Below, piece by piece: positions 13,362 to 25,237 of a stretch of DNA of 64,000 bases. The notes under the pieces were generated by a model. That model was given only the letters and a program-made list of their open reading frames with translations, was not told the origin of the DNA and did no database searches. This stretch comes from Vitrella brassicaformis (lineage: Eukaryota > Sar > Vitrellaceae), in NCBI GenBank assembly GCA_001179505.1, contig CDMY01000333.1, positions 52,294 to 116,293 of the forward strand. The letters run 5' to 3'. Every line of letters begins with the position of its first letter. Positions within the stretch are counted from its first letter, which is position 1. A program made the position numbers and the translations under genes.

Positions 13362-13516
13362 CGCAGGCCGTCACCTCTTCACTGAACCTCCTCCATTCTG
13401 TTGCCGCGATGCTGGTCCTTGTCAAAGGCGTTTGGATCGTTGTGTGAGACTGGGGGCGCGAGCTCAGCCCGCATCCCTCGAGAATCTCATCCTTGCTCAA
13501 GCCCTTCCCCGCTGCG
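13362..13516. promoter_or_regulatory. Shared divergent upstream region with GCGAGCTCAG motif
   Basis: Only 155 bp separate the start codons of the MFSD5-like and CFAP61 genes. GCGAGCTCAG lies at 13457-13466, 96 bp from one ATG and about 50 bp from the other. It is identical over ten bases to the sites at 5026 and 27912. Confidence 0.4.
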
Positions 13517-16500
13517 ATGGACGTTGCGCGCGCCGCTTCTGCTTCCGCCGATGGCGAGAGCTACGAGGAGGAGGAGGAGATCATCGAGGAATCCATCCCC
13601 ACTCTCCCAGATGTGCTGGTGCGCAGAGCCGACCTCGACGACGCCTACGCCGTGGCGGCCCTCCTGCAGGCAGTGCAGCAGGGCCCGCCCAACACCGAGG
13701 CCACCACTGCTGGCAGCGACCCCGTCCGGTCCTTCCCCCACTTCGGTCTGCAGAGCACGTCGAGCGACAGCATTGCAAAGACCATTGAGACGGCCTTCCT
13801 GTCGGTGGTGGCCGAGGACAAGGAGGGCCACATGGTGGGGTTCTGCTCGCTGGAGGAGAAGCCGCCCGTGCTGGGTGCGGGGTATCTGGCGTCGGAGGAT
13901 GAGTTTGACGACAGTGAGGAGCGGCGGCTGGGTCGGCTGCAGCAGCTGAGCCAGTGGGAGCGGCTGTACAGCGAGTGGGTGGATGAGGACAATGTCGAGG
14001 AGGGGCCGGAGGTGCGGGTCAAGTCCAAGAAGGACGATGAGGACGACGCGCGGCCGCCGCTGCCGAAGAGCAGGACTGTGCCCACCAACTCGCTGTGGCT
14101 GACCAACTTTGTGGCCCAGTCGGGGTATGAGCACGACATACTCCGGAAGATGATCAGGGCCGTTCTGGCCACACGACCCGAGACACACAATATTCTGCTC
14201 TTTGTCAAGTACGGAGGAGGGAGGCGATTGGTGTCTCCTCCCCGTCTGTCTGTCTGTCTCGCTTACTTATAGGTATGTCTGCGTGTCAGGTTTGGTGAGG
14301 AGGCTGAGGCGCTGCGTCTGTGTCACAATGTGTTTCACAACCTGCCCATCCGGGATGAGCCCAAGATGCCCCCAACCGTCTCCTCGTTCGACGCAACTCC
14401 CAAACCTGAAGGCACGCTGTGGAGGTCAACTCAACTCAACACACACATAAAGATCTTGACGGGAGGAGAGAGCGACGGAGCGAGCCGCGCATCGCATCGC
14501 ACACGTGTAGATGTATGTGTGTGGGTGTGTTGGTCGTTGCAGATGTCGGCGCACCGCGCCGTGGTGTGTGCCGCCTTTGTACGTCCGTATAGCTGAGGTG
14601 GAGGACCACGATGAGCTGGTGGACGTCTTCGACAAGCAGAGCGAAGTCATCACACAAATCTACGGCGACTACTTCATCGCCGAGCTCATCGAGGGCCAGA
14701 ACAGCGACAACCGTGCGCTGGTGGCGGAGGTGGACGGCCGTGCTGTGGGGCTGATGTGCCTGACGTCCGACGTGGACATCAACATCCTCTCCCAGTGCTT
14801 CCAGCTCGAGCCCTTTGACAACCTCGTCAGACCGCAGTACATGGACCGAATCAGAGACAGACTCGTAAGCCAACAAGCCTCCCTTCCCCCTTCCACCATA
14901 CGCCTCTGTCTCTCTCTCTCTCTCTCTCCGGATGTACTGATCAGCAAGAGATCCAGCTTCGCGACGAGGGTGTGATGGAGAGCGACGAGGAGGACAATGA
15001 CGATGAGGGGTCGTTCGAGGGCCGGACTGACATCCCCGAGCCTGCGCCGGGCGATGCGCTTCTGGCGGCCTTCAAGTTGGTGGAGGAGGAGGAGGAGGGC
15101 GGCATCGAAAAACTCATCGAACGGATACCACGCAACGACGAGGGACAAATCAGTGCGGTAGGGGGCTTGGGTGGGGGCGCACCGGAGGGAGGTGTCTCTG
15201 CCCTTCTGCTGTTTGTACGTGTGTGATGTCTTGTATGTGTGTGTGTGTGTGTGTGCAGGTGAGCATGTTGCAGACGCTTCAGATGGTTGATTTGGGTGAG
15301 GAGATCGCCGACCAGATCGACTTCGCCGACTCACTCATGCTCATACTCTGGCAGGTAGGGAGGGATGGGGGCAAGCTAAGCTACACACATCCATCCATCC
15401 ATCCATCCACGCCCGTACGACACACGGACGGGGTGTGGTGTAGGTGGCCTTCACAGAGCCAATGCTCGACGGCCAGTCCATCGTGGAGCCCGAGCGCGTC
15501 GTCAGCGCCATCCATACCTTCCAAAAAGTCACACTCACAGAGGTAGGCCAGGCAGGTACGCTGCACATAGGCACAATGACATGACACACACCAACCAACC
15601 AACCAACCACCACTCACATCCCCTGTTCCCTCCCCTCCACTCAGCGCAAGCGCCTCGGCAAGCTGCTGCTTGAGCGGTGGTCCGACGTGGAGTCGGCGTA
15701 TGAGGCAGTGGACGACACCAAAGACACCACGGCGGCCATCGGTGACGACAGCCCTGCTGCTGCTGCTGGTGGTGGTGGTGAGGGCAGCCCCGAGATGCTC
15801 ACGGACGCGGCCAGGGAGGGAGGTGGGGGTGCGTTGGAGGACGAGGGCGGCCGTGAGGAGGAGGAGGAGGACGAGGCGGAGGGTGCGAGGATCCTGCTGG
15901 TGCTGCTACGGCTGGGTGACAAGGGGATCCTCACACACGAGGAGATAGTGCATTTGGTGGCGGCCTTTCACTGGTGGGGGGACATCTCCATCCTTTACCC
16001 CATCTCACGGGCGTCACTGAAAACACTCAGGGTGAGTCGGGGCGGGGCGGGGGAGACAGCGCCCCGCAGTGTCCGTTCATCTATCTCACTGTGTCTCTGT
16101 TTTGTATTGTATGTGTGTGCCTGTGTTGTGTGTCAGGTCACGTGTGAGCGTCTGGCTCGTGGCGAGGAGGAGTATCTGCTGCTGCACCACGGCAGCCCCA
16201 TGTGGCTCACTTTCGTACCCGACGAGGAGAAGAACGCATTCTGCATCAACCTTTTCGGACTCGAAAGCACGGTAGGTAGGTACGGTCGGTACCTATGCGA
16301 CCGACCGACCAAGTGGTCACTCACTCACAAACACGCCCCCTCCCCGTGCGGTGTGTGCCCTGCGGGTGTGCCTTGCCTGCAGCACCAAGCCCAGGCCGTC
16401 GATTTCCTGCAGCCCGCCTTCTCGCTGTACCCGACGAAGGAGTACTGCATCCTGACGCAGCCCACCACGGCGCCCCCCTCCCCGCTGCTGGCCGCTTTCT

Positions 16501-19500
16501 CCCTGATCCCCGCCCGTCCCACGAGCACCTTCAGCCACGCCCTCTACCTCCTCCACAGGTCCGCCCTGCTGCACATCAGCCCGCCCATCGTGCGGCCCAT
16601 CGCCCCCCCTGACCTGAGGGAGCTCGACATCCTCACCAGCGGGCTGAGCGAGGACATACGCGACTGCCTCTTCGACATTGCGCATGAGCTCCTCTACATA
16701 CCCAGGACAAAGGACACAGAAAGAGACAAAGACAGAGAGGAGGAAGATGGCAATGATGACGGCGAGGAGGGAGGGGAGGAGGAGGGAGAGGGAGAGGACG
16801 GTGCAGCTGAAGGGGGGAGAGAGGGGCGGAGTAAGAATTCTGGGAGTGATTTGGCACCCTTGGAGGTATCGGGCGGGCCGGGCTCGGCGGGCAACCCGCA
16901 CCGCAAGATGCTGGTCGTGTTTGTGGAGGGACAGCTGGTGGCCATCCTGGAGGCCACGCGCTTGTCTGCCGTCGAGATCGAAGCGTACAAAAGGTGGGTG
17001 ATCAACACACCAATTCGCCGGCCACAAGACATCCCCTCTCCGTCTCTGCGTGTGTGCGTGTGTGCGTGACGACCACCTCAGCCACTACTACGTTGAGGAT
17101 TTCTTCATCCCGGACTTCTACGCTCCGTCGAGCCACATCCGTGTGGACCGCTGGCTGCTGAACCCCGCCTTCCAGCCGCTGATCCGCACAATACTGCGGG
17201 AGACACTCAGGTGGATGGGCGGCAGTGTGCTCTACATGGAGCAGCCCATCGACTGCCCCGCACCCCCCGTCATCTCGGAACTCATACAGGTGCCTTAAGG
17301 CCTTGCTGTTTGTTTTGTTCTCAGTGAGAGAGCAGATGGGACAGACACGTGTGTATGTGTGTGTGCAGGTGGCCCCACGTCACTTCCCCACGCTTAAGAA
17401 GCTGGAGACGGGCTACATCAGCGGCAAAAGCAAAAACAAGAACCCTTACGTCACCAAGGAACCTTTCGCGAGTCAGTCAGAGAACCAGCCAAACCGAGCT
17501 GACGGACACGAGACAGGAGACACACGACACACAAGCCTTCTCCGGTGTGTGTATGTCTGTCAGATCAGTCTCCCGCTGACTTGAAGGGTCTGCTTGCGAC
17601 CCGCTCAATGGAGTTCGAGCGACACCAGTACCTCAAGCAGCAGGCGGCCCTCTACTATGACGAGGAGTCGGGCCAGGCCACACACCAGCTATACCAACAC
17701 AGGGGAGCCTCACTCGTCCCCAAGCGGCTACTCAGCGACCGCAAGCTGCCCGTCACTGCACGGATTGTCGTCGTCGGCGCGTCGGACGCAGGTGCGAATG
17801 CATTCGTCGAATGCGCTCTGATGACATCCATTATTCCATTTGTGTGTGTATTGGGTTGGGTTGGGTTGGGTGTTTATATGTTATGTGCAGGTCTGTCTGT
17901 GTTGGAGTCTCTGCTGTCTCTGCCGCACCTGTCGTTCAAGTCCCTGGCTTTGCTGGCGCCCGGGGGTCTGCCATACGGCGACACCCAGCACTCGCCACTG
18001 CTCGCATCCAGCGGGGCCTACAACTTCGATGACCTCAGGTGCACACACAATTCCGTCCGTATACATACACACACAAGGGTGCGGTGCCCACCTTCACACT
18101 TGTGAGTGGAGTGCAGGCTGCAGCTGTTTGAGTTGCGTGTCCGTGTGCTGGACTCCCGCATGGTGAGCCTCGATCGCAAGAACGGCACTGTGGGGCTGCA
18201 AGACGGATCACAGCTCCCATACGACACACTCGTTCTCGCCGCAGGACTGCAGGTTTGTTATGGCAGCCAGCCAGGCCACCCACACACGCACACACGATGG
18301 ATGCGGGATGTGTGATGTGTGGATGTTATGTGAATGAAAGGACGATGCGCTCAACGCCATGAAGATCCGCAGCTGGGGCATCGAGACGGGACCGACAGGG
18401 CCGTTCGCAGTGCGCGAGCCGTCGCCGTACAGCCAGCCGATGGGCGAGGGCCACTCGGGCGCCACTGGTAAGGCGTCCGACGTGCCGCTGCCCGAGGGCT
18501 TCAGGCGGCTGAATGGAGCCATCTCATCCGCAGACCCCACACTGAGGGAACTGCTCATTGAGGGAGGTGGGTGAGCAGAGAGAATACAGAACAGACAGGA
18601 GGCTGTGGATGGATAACAATGTCGCCTGTGTGTGTGGGTGCGGTGCAGGTGTGTTGATGAAGAGTCTGATATGGAATCCGCTGTCCTACGCCGTGGTGTA
18701 CGGGAGGTCCCTCGACGCCTACTGCCTGGTGCAGGGCCTGCTCCTCAGGAAGGTCCCACCCAAGAAACTCATTCTCGTCCTGCCACCGAGGTGGGTGCGC
18801 CCACCATTAATGCACAGGACACAGCCCACACAATGCAGTCACCCTGACCTGTCCCCCCCCCCGTCCCCACCTCTCACCCACACAGAGAGGAGGACCTGCC
18901 AGCGACCGAGCTGGCCAGCCGGCCACAGCTGGCGTGTGAGGCCTTCCGTCGCGGAGATGCTGTTGAGCAACGTATTCACGAGCTGCTGAGCAACCTTGGT
19001 GTGAGGGTGCTGGAGAACTTCAAGCTCTGCGGCGTGCAGCAGGACCCCAGGCAGCGGCTCAAGGGCATCATACTCGAAGACTACAACCTCACGCTGGTCA
19101 GACACCCACCAACCCACCAAGCCACCCACCAGCACACAGAAGGGAGGGACAAGATGACACGTCTCCCTCTCTCTCTCTCTCTGTGTGTCAGGATGAGGCG
19201 CGCACTGTGGCCGAACAGCTCGCATCCGCCGATGCAGAGGACAAGGGCGGCTCCAACGTGCCCCCTCCATCGGGATTCGGCAAGTCGGCCCCCCCTCCCC
19301 CGCCCCAGGACAAGAAGCGCCACGGTGGCAACCAGCTGGAGCTGCTTGACTATGACATGTCGGTGGGGCGGGTCAGGAGAACGCTCGCCTGTCGGCTGCT
19401 GGTGACGGCTGACGCTCGCAACGTGGACCCCGATGTGTTTGCGGCCGTGCACAGCAACGGGCTGGTCTATGACGGCAGACTCATCGTAGACCACACCTTC

Positions 19501-20972
19501 AAGGTCAGGGCGCACTGGACCATGCGGTGCTGGCTGGTTCTGGCGGTTGATAGATGTGCTGTGGGGTGGTGTAATGTGGGTGTGTGTCAGACGACGGACG
19601 AGAAGATCTACGGCGCCGGCAGCCTGTGTGAGTTCTGCCGTCGGTACCGCGTCAGGCGGGACGCTTCGCTCAGACATGACGGATTCAACGGACGAGAAGT
19701 AAACAAAACAAGCACGGGAAATGTATGTATGCGCCGCATCCTTCTCTCTGGTGTCCCGTCCTCTGCCTACCAGATCGGTCAGCGCCTCGCCGAGTCCCTC
19801 TGTCGGTACTGCGACCCCATCTACGGCGACCAGCCGTCCCTCCTGCGTCAAGACCCCCGCCTCATCCTCCAGACCCCTAGGCGAGAGGGCGCCATCACGC
19901 CAGGCTCTCGGGCGGGCCACCGCTCCCCCCGACCCCCCTCATCGGCCGACGCGGGGAGGCTCGCGCGTATCGGCAGCGACGAGCTGCCGCAGTTTGGTCT
20001 GCCCGTGGGGCGGTGTGGGCTGCTGCCCGGCAACCTGCACTACTACCACATCAGGGGCTGCAAACCAGACCTCAACGCGTATGCCTATGTCACACATAAG
20101 AGAGAGAGAGAGGGAGAGACCACGACCATTTGTTGTGGTGGGGTTCAGGCCGGTGTCTCGCGAGCTGGAGCACCAGCGTGCCGACGGTGAGGAGGAGATC
20201 ACGACCGACACGCTCAAGGTGCAGCTGCCGGGCCATGGGCACAAGTCGGACAGGCAGGCCGAGGGCGAGGGCCACTTCTGCAGAGCCGCCGTCGACAAAC
20301 TCGGCAGAATCGCTTCACTCACATACATCGGTATTGAGGACCGACAAGTCAATCGTCCAGTAGGCCGTGTCTCTTTCATGTGTGTGTTTGTGTGTAGGGT
20401 TTGAGGAGTTGGAGATGCCGTCCCTCTGGAGTTTGGTTGGTCTGTCTCTTGCGTACTTCAACAACCTCAAGGCCCGGCACGCCACGGGGGACATCCCCGA
20501 CCTTGTCGACTTCCTCTCAGAGGGATGGGCCACCGCCCTTTTCCATGACGGGTGGGTGGGTGGTGGGTGGCCAAGCAACGTTTGTCCCAATGTGATGTGT
20601 GCTGTGCTGCGCTTGCAGGTTTGCGGACATGTGGCAGCGGCTCAAGGCCGAGATCGCGCAAATGCCCGAGATACAAGCCATCCTCTCAAAGGTGAGCCAC
20701 AGAGACGGTCGAGACTGGCTGTGCGTCTGTGGCACCTTTCACTCATCGTTGGATATCGGATGGATCATCAGGCCCTGGCGCCGTTTGCGTTGCCCGCGGA
20801 GCCGACAGTGGAGACGGTGCGGCCACACTTGCCCCCGGCCACTTTGAATGAGCTGCGGAGCCAGTTCCCTGCGAGCTGCAGCAGGGCGGTGGAGGACTCT
20901 TTGCTGGCTTACCTGAGGAGACACACCAACCACATGAAGGACTACTTCCTGCAGGAACAGTGGTCACAATGA
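13517..20972 (+). CDS. CFAP61: Cilia- and flagella-associated protein 61
   Basis: Gene of more than twenty short exons, from ATG 13517 to TGA 20970-20972. An in-frame TTG at 13493 is not a eukaryotic start. The N-terminal half has GNAT-like segments (VLVRRADLDDAYAVAALLQ near 13617; YVRIAEVEDHDELVDVFDKQ then LVAEVDGRAVGLMCL near 14585-14760). The middle has an acidic linker and LDILTSGLSEDIRDCLF. The C-terminal half carries a Rossmann-like nucleotide-binding motif (IVVVGASDAGLSVLESLL, joined across an intron near 17766-17920), then PYDTLVLAAGLQ and a second FAD/NAD-like region, ending in LAYLRRHTNHMKDYFLQEQW. This N-acetyltransferase-like plus oxidoreductase-like architecture is that of CFAP61, a subunit of the calmodulin- and spoke-associated complex at the base of radial spokes in motile axonemes. 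Exon phases fit throughout, so the gene looks intact. Confidence 0.85.
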
Positions 20973-21457
20973 CAAATGACATGGTCGAGGGGCTTGTTGC
21001 TCTGAGGGGGGGCGGGGGGCGTGGACCTGTGCCGCTGGTTGAAAGACATCTATTTGGCCATCCATGTTTGAGCTCTTTGTGCAGTTGTTGAGCACTCGCA
21101 ATGTAATGCATCTGTTGACAGGAAGACAGACAGACACTGTTGCGACTGACTCGCCGACTGTCCCATCCATCCATCCATCCATCCATCCATCGAATCGATG
21201 GCAAGTAGCTATCGACGTACGGCGGGCAGGCAGGCAGGCAGGGAGGGAGCACGGTAGACGAACAACTGAACAACCCTTCCCCTCCCTCAGACCCGACAAT
21301 GTTTGTTCTCAGCCCAGCCCCCACAGATACACCGCTGACAACAAAACAAATGCCTGTCTCCTCTTCTTCCCCCCCAATGCCCCCAATGCACCTTGTATGG
21401 ATGGCTTCATTCACAAGCCACCCCACCCAGTCCCACCCAGTCCCGTGGATCGATCAG
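20973..21457. other. Short convergent spacer
   Basis: Holds a (CCAT)n run near 21165-21192 and a (GGCA)n run near 21222-21245 between the 3' ends of CFAP61 and the minus-strand gene at 21458. No further gene is seen. Confidence 0.6.
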
Positions 21458-21945
21458 TCACCACTCATAGGCCTTCCCCACACAGTCCCTCTTGTAGTGG
21501 CTGCACCCCCCACACCCAGCACCGGCACCGTGGCCATGATGGTAAGGGGATGATGACGGGTAGTCAGCCCCAGTGCGGAAGTAGTCCGCCTCACTGCACC
21601 CCCCCACTCCCACCCCCACTCCCCCCCTCCCCTCATACCCCACAGCCCCCAGACTCGACTTCCGATAGCTGCTCATGCGGGCCAGCAGGTCCCCCGACTC
21701 GTCCGTCTTGCGCGTGCCGTAGATGGGCAGGCCGCAGCGCGTCCCGTCGGGTGACCGTTGAGTGCCGTGCAGGAAGTCCCGCCCATAGTCCCATGAGGTC
21801 GCCTCCCATCTGTCGGAGCCGGCGTATCGGCTGCCGGGGCCGATGTCCATCATGAGGGATGACCGGGGGCGGGGTGGAGGGATGGGGTCTTTTGACTGCA
21901 CGAGACAGACAAGGAGAGAATGGGGGACCTTCTCCCTTTGTGTGC

Positions 21946-21979
<34 letters not shown>

Positions 21980-22399
21980 GCACGCCCCCCCCACCGACTC
22001 CGACTCACCCAGTGCGGATGGTCTCTGTCGTATCCTTGTTGGTCCATGGCCGACGTGAGGAAATGCTGCCGGTTCTTCGGAGGCATGAAGTGGTAATCGC
22101 CGATGTCCTACAACAGACACAAATCATCCACACAGATGTCAGGCGTCAGTGTCTCTCTGAGACTCGTGGGGCCGACCTGATAGGAGGTTTTCCAAAGTTT
22201 TTCTTGCAGGCGACTGAGGTTATAGTGCCGCTCCCCAATCTTGGCGACGCCCCGACGGTCAACCTGACGCCCCACACACGAACACACTGTGCAGCCGGTG
22301 CCGCAACTGGGTCAGGGCTTCCCTTCTTACCCGGAGGTCATCCAGCTTGAAGTCATCGACCCCAGGAAGGAAATAGTCCGAGCGGTACTTGTATGACAT
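21458..22399 (-). CDS. Small unidentified protein, Tyr/Asp-rich
   Basis: Four exons read from ATG 22399-22397: about 22399-22331 (MSYKYRSDYFLPGVDDFKLD), about 22261-22177 (GVAKIGERHYNLSRLQEKLW), about 22109-22013 (DIGDYHFMPPKNRQHFLTSA), and about 21896-21458. The last exon has many Tyr/Arg/Gly residues and ends in a Gly/Cys/His-rich tail closing ...RDCVGKAYEW. No signal peptide or membrane helix is seen. Short aromatic-plus-charged motifs spaced along a small soluble protein recall microtubule inner proteins or other cytoskeletal proteins, but I do not recognise a family. It is divergent from the gene at 22530 by 130 bp. Confidence 0.6.
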
Positions 22400-22529
22400 C
22401 TCTGTCAGGTTTGTGACCACCACCTCCCCTCCATAAGCTCGCCATTTTCAAGCTCGCATATCCGGGTTCTGGCGGGCATTTTTCGACGGATTGCTGCCCC
22501 ATCGGCCTCTGTGACCTCTGCATCTAGCG
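22400..22529. promoter_or_regulatory. 130-bp divergent spacer with two inverted GCGAGCT motifs
   Basis: AGCTCGC (complement GCGAGCT) occurs twice, at 22436-22442 and 22451-22457, 15 bp apart in the same orientation. This is the shortest divergent spacer carrying the motif and the one with two close copies. Confidence 0.45.
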
Positions 22530-24250
22530 ATGTGGAGATCAAGATTCACGCTGGGCGCGTTCCGCGTGTCACAGCCGTTATGGGCAGGCGGCAAGGCGAA
22601 GCCGGGCTGGACGGTGCCGCCCGACCAGATGTTCCATCCCCAGATCCCCGACAGGCACTTCTACGGCGACCACTGGTTCTACCACGGCTTCACTCTCTTC
22701 TTGCGAGGCGTCCGGCCCTACCTCGAGAAGATCGGCCGCGACACCATCAAGACGGCCTGGTACCTCGGACATGATTGCCTCTACTTCCCCCTTCAGCAGT
22801 TCGTGTCGGCGCACAATCCTGACGTCAGATATGTAAGCTGATCACTCATGTGACGTGACGTGGAGGGAGACGGCCTGCTCTGTGTGTGTGTGTGTGTGCA
22901 GCTTGCGATCATGAGCATCAGTGCATTGGTGGTGTATTGGGATGTGGGGCACAGGCTCTACTACGAGCCGCCGAGGGCACTCCAGGTGCGAGAGATAGAT
23001 ACAAACACACTGGGTGGGTTTGTTTATGTGCGATCACGACTGTCGCTGTGTTGGTTCGTTCGTCAGAATCTGCGGAATGCGGTGTCGTTGGCGGAGGCCG
23101 ACAGGCTGGACAAGGAGGGCTTCTGGGACTCCAATTCAGAGACGCAGGAGAAGAAGGTACAAGACGCACGCAGACGCCCGCACCACAGCGCAGGTCAACG
23201 ATACGTCTTCCCCGTATGCTGCGACAGATCCAGAAGTACAACATGGAGCACCAGCGGCTTAATGCACTCTGGTGGGGGGGGGGGGGGGGGGGGGGGGGNN
23301 NNNNNNNNNNNNNNNNNNNNNNNNNNNNNNNNNNNNNNNNNNNNNNNNNNNNNNNNNNNNNNNNNNNNNNNNNNNNNNNNNNNNNNNNNNNNNNNNNNNN
23401 NNNNNNNNNNNNNNNNNNNNNNNNNNNNNNNNNNNNNNNNNNNNNNNNNNNNNNNNNNNNNNNNNNNNNNNNNNNNNNNNNNNNNNNNNNNNNNNNNNNN
23501 NNNNNNNNNNNNNNNNNNNNNNNNNNNNNNNNNNNNNNNNNNNNNNNNNNNNNNNNNNNNNNNNNNNNNNNNNNNNNNNNNNNNNNNNNNNNNNNNNNAG
23601 AGATCCGGCTTTTGCGTACGCTCACTGGCTCTGGCTGGGTGTGCTATGTGTTGCGTCTGTGTGTGTGCAGGGAGGAGGCGATCACTGACGCGACGGAGAC
23701 CCGCTCTTTTGAGGTGCTATGCTCCTACCTGGCGCCCAAGGAAGTCACGCCGCACCCCGTCGACAAAATGCCATGTAAGCTGGGTTCAAACAAGTTTAAG
23801 ATACACGCGCTGACGAGAGGCGCACGTTGGTGTCGTGTGTGTGTTGTCAGTGCGTCTGAACATGATGCCGTACGGTGACTCCAACACCGACACCATCACC
23901 TTCAGCACACCCAAGACAGAAATGGTAACATAACACACCTCACAAAACGCGTCATTCGGACCGCCAGGCGAGTGCCCATGACGTTGGCCCGGGTGTGGTT
24001 GTGTTGTGTTGTCGTGTATCTGTGTGTCAGGTGTATTCGACCAACGCCAACTCGCAGCACGGCCCCCAGGTGTTTGGCGACTACGTCGACCGGTCAGAAG
24101 GAAGGGATGGACACACACAACCGCACTGCACCCACGCAGAGGATGAATCGGTCCGCTTGTGTGTGTGTGTCCAGTGTTGACCCGAAGCCCCCCAATCTGC
24201 GCCACGCCCGTTCCTTCTTCATGGAGGCATACACAGCACCCACCAAATAA
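22530..24250 (+). CDS. Unidentified protein, possibly mitochondrial; interrupted by assembly gap
   Basis: ATG at 22530, TAA at 24248-24250. The first exon encodes MWRSRFTLGAFRVSQPLWAG, a basic, acid-free leader compatible with mitochondrial import. It continues with DRHFYGDHWFYHGFTLFLRG and TAWYLGHDCLYFPLQQFVSA. Further exons: LAIMSISALVVYWDVGHRLY (about 22902-22985, possible membrane segment), NLRNAVSLAEADRLDKEGFW (about 23067), IQKYNMEHQRLNALW (about 23228), then poly-G and 300 N. After the gap come about 23671-23773 (SFEVLCSYLAPKEVTPHPVD), about 23850-23925, about 24031-24090, and a last exon ending ARSFFMEAYTAPTK. It could be a lineage-specific subunit of an inner-membrane complex; this is a guess. 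Sequence is missing in the middle. Confidence 0.6.
23299..23598. other. Assembly gap inside a gene
   Basis: Exactly 300 N, preceded by a homopolymer run of more than 20 G at about 23274-23298. The length matches the other two gaps, so it is a placeholder rather than a measured distance. Coding exons lie on both sides. Confidence 0.95.
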
Positions 24251-25237
24251 CTCGCAGCAGCGAGACAAGATTTGCTGACCATGGCTTGAGTGGTGTTTTG
24301 ATTTGCTTGACCTGGCTCGTGTGGGTGTGCGGTTGATTGATTCGGGAAGGGTCTGGGAGTGAGTGAGAAGGGCCGATGTGCTCTTAGGTGAATTGACGAT
24401 GGACCGATGGATCAACGCGTGTGTCTTTGTGCTGACTTGACTTGGGCTCCTGGTACAGACATGTCGGTCGTCTGAAATGTCTAATGCAGCTGCCAGAGAG
24501 GCGCTGCCGCATTCTCGTCTTGTGAGAATGCAGCCTTGCCTCTGTGACCGTTGGCGGAGACATTTCAGCCAGCAGACTGGCAGAGGAAGAGAGAGGAAGG
24601 CAAGGCTGGGCAACACTGGTTTGTGGCTGTGCGGTGCTGCGGTCTGTACCCACCACCGGAGACGCGCAAACAAGGATGCACCTTGCGCATTCTCGTTTGC
24701 CCGTCTTCGCGAGGGGGGGGCATGGACCCCAGCAGCACATGGCAAAGCACAGATGACACCGTGCGATGAAACACTGACTGAATCCACTCTAGATGTCAGA
24801 TTCCCTTTATCGTTTCGCATCTTGAGTGACGGTCTCCATTCCCAGCCAGCACCAAACAAATACCGATGCGGCGACAACCGCCACGTGTCCCTCGATTGGA
24901 TTGAGCCAGCCATGGCATGCCGTGTGAAGGTCTCTCGCCTCGCCAGTCAGTCCATCAACACGTACACGAGAGGCCATCAATCAGATCGAGTACAATACAA
25001 TTGCACACAATTACTCTCAGCACACGCCAGCCAACCGCATATAGCACAACCGCACGCACACACACATGCACTCGTGCACATCCTCGCACATGGAGAAAAA
25101 GTGAGCACACCTCATTCTTTCTCCGTCCATCAACACCGCCTTTACTGTCTCTCTCTCTCTCTCTCTATGGGTCGTGCATTTGCAGGCAGCCGCCTAGCTC
25201 ACATCATATCTCTCGCGCCGTCTCCCCCTCCACACCC
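24251..25237. other. Convergent spacer, no gene seen
   Basis: About 1 kb between two 3' ends. It includes a small inverted repeat, CATTCTC...GAGAATG, near 24510-24530, a (CT)n run near 25147-25167 and CA-rich stretches. No convincing coding exon. Confidence 0.6.

Noticed and set aside
13493-13516. Earlier TTG start for CFAP61
   Set aside because: TTG is not a normal nuclear start codon. The first in-frame ATG is 13517. The same reasoning removed the TTG start at 56737 for RFT1 and the GTG start at 50213.
24251-25237. tRNA or small RNA gene in the spacer
   Set aside because: A short inverted repeat is present, but no cloverleaf with T-loop and anticodon arms could be built by eye here or in the other spacers.
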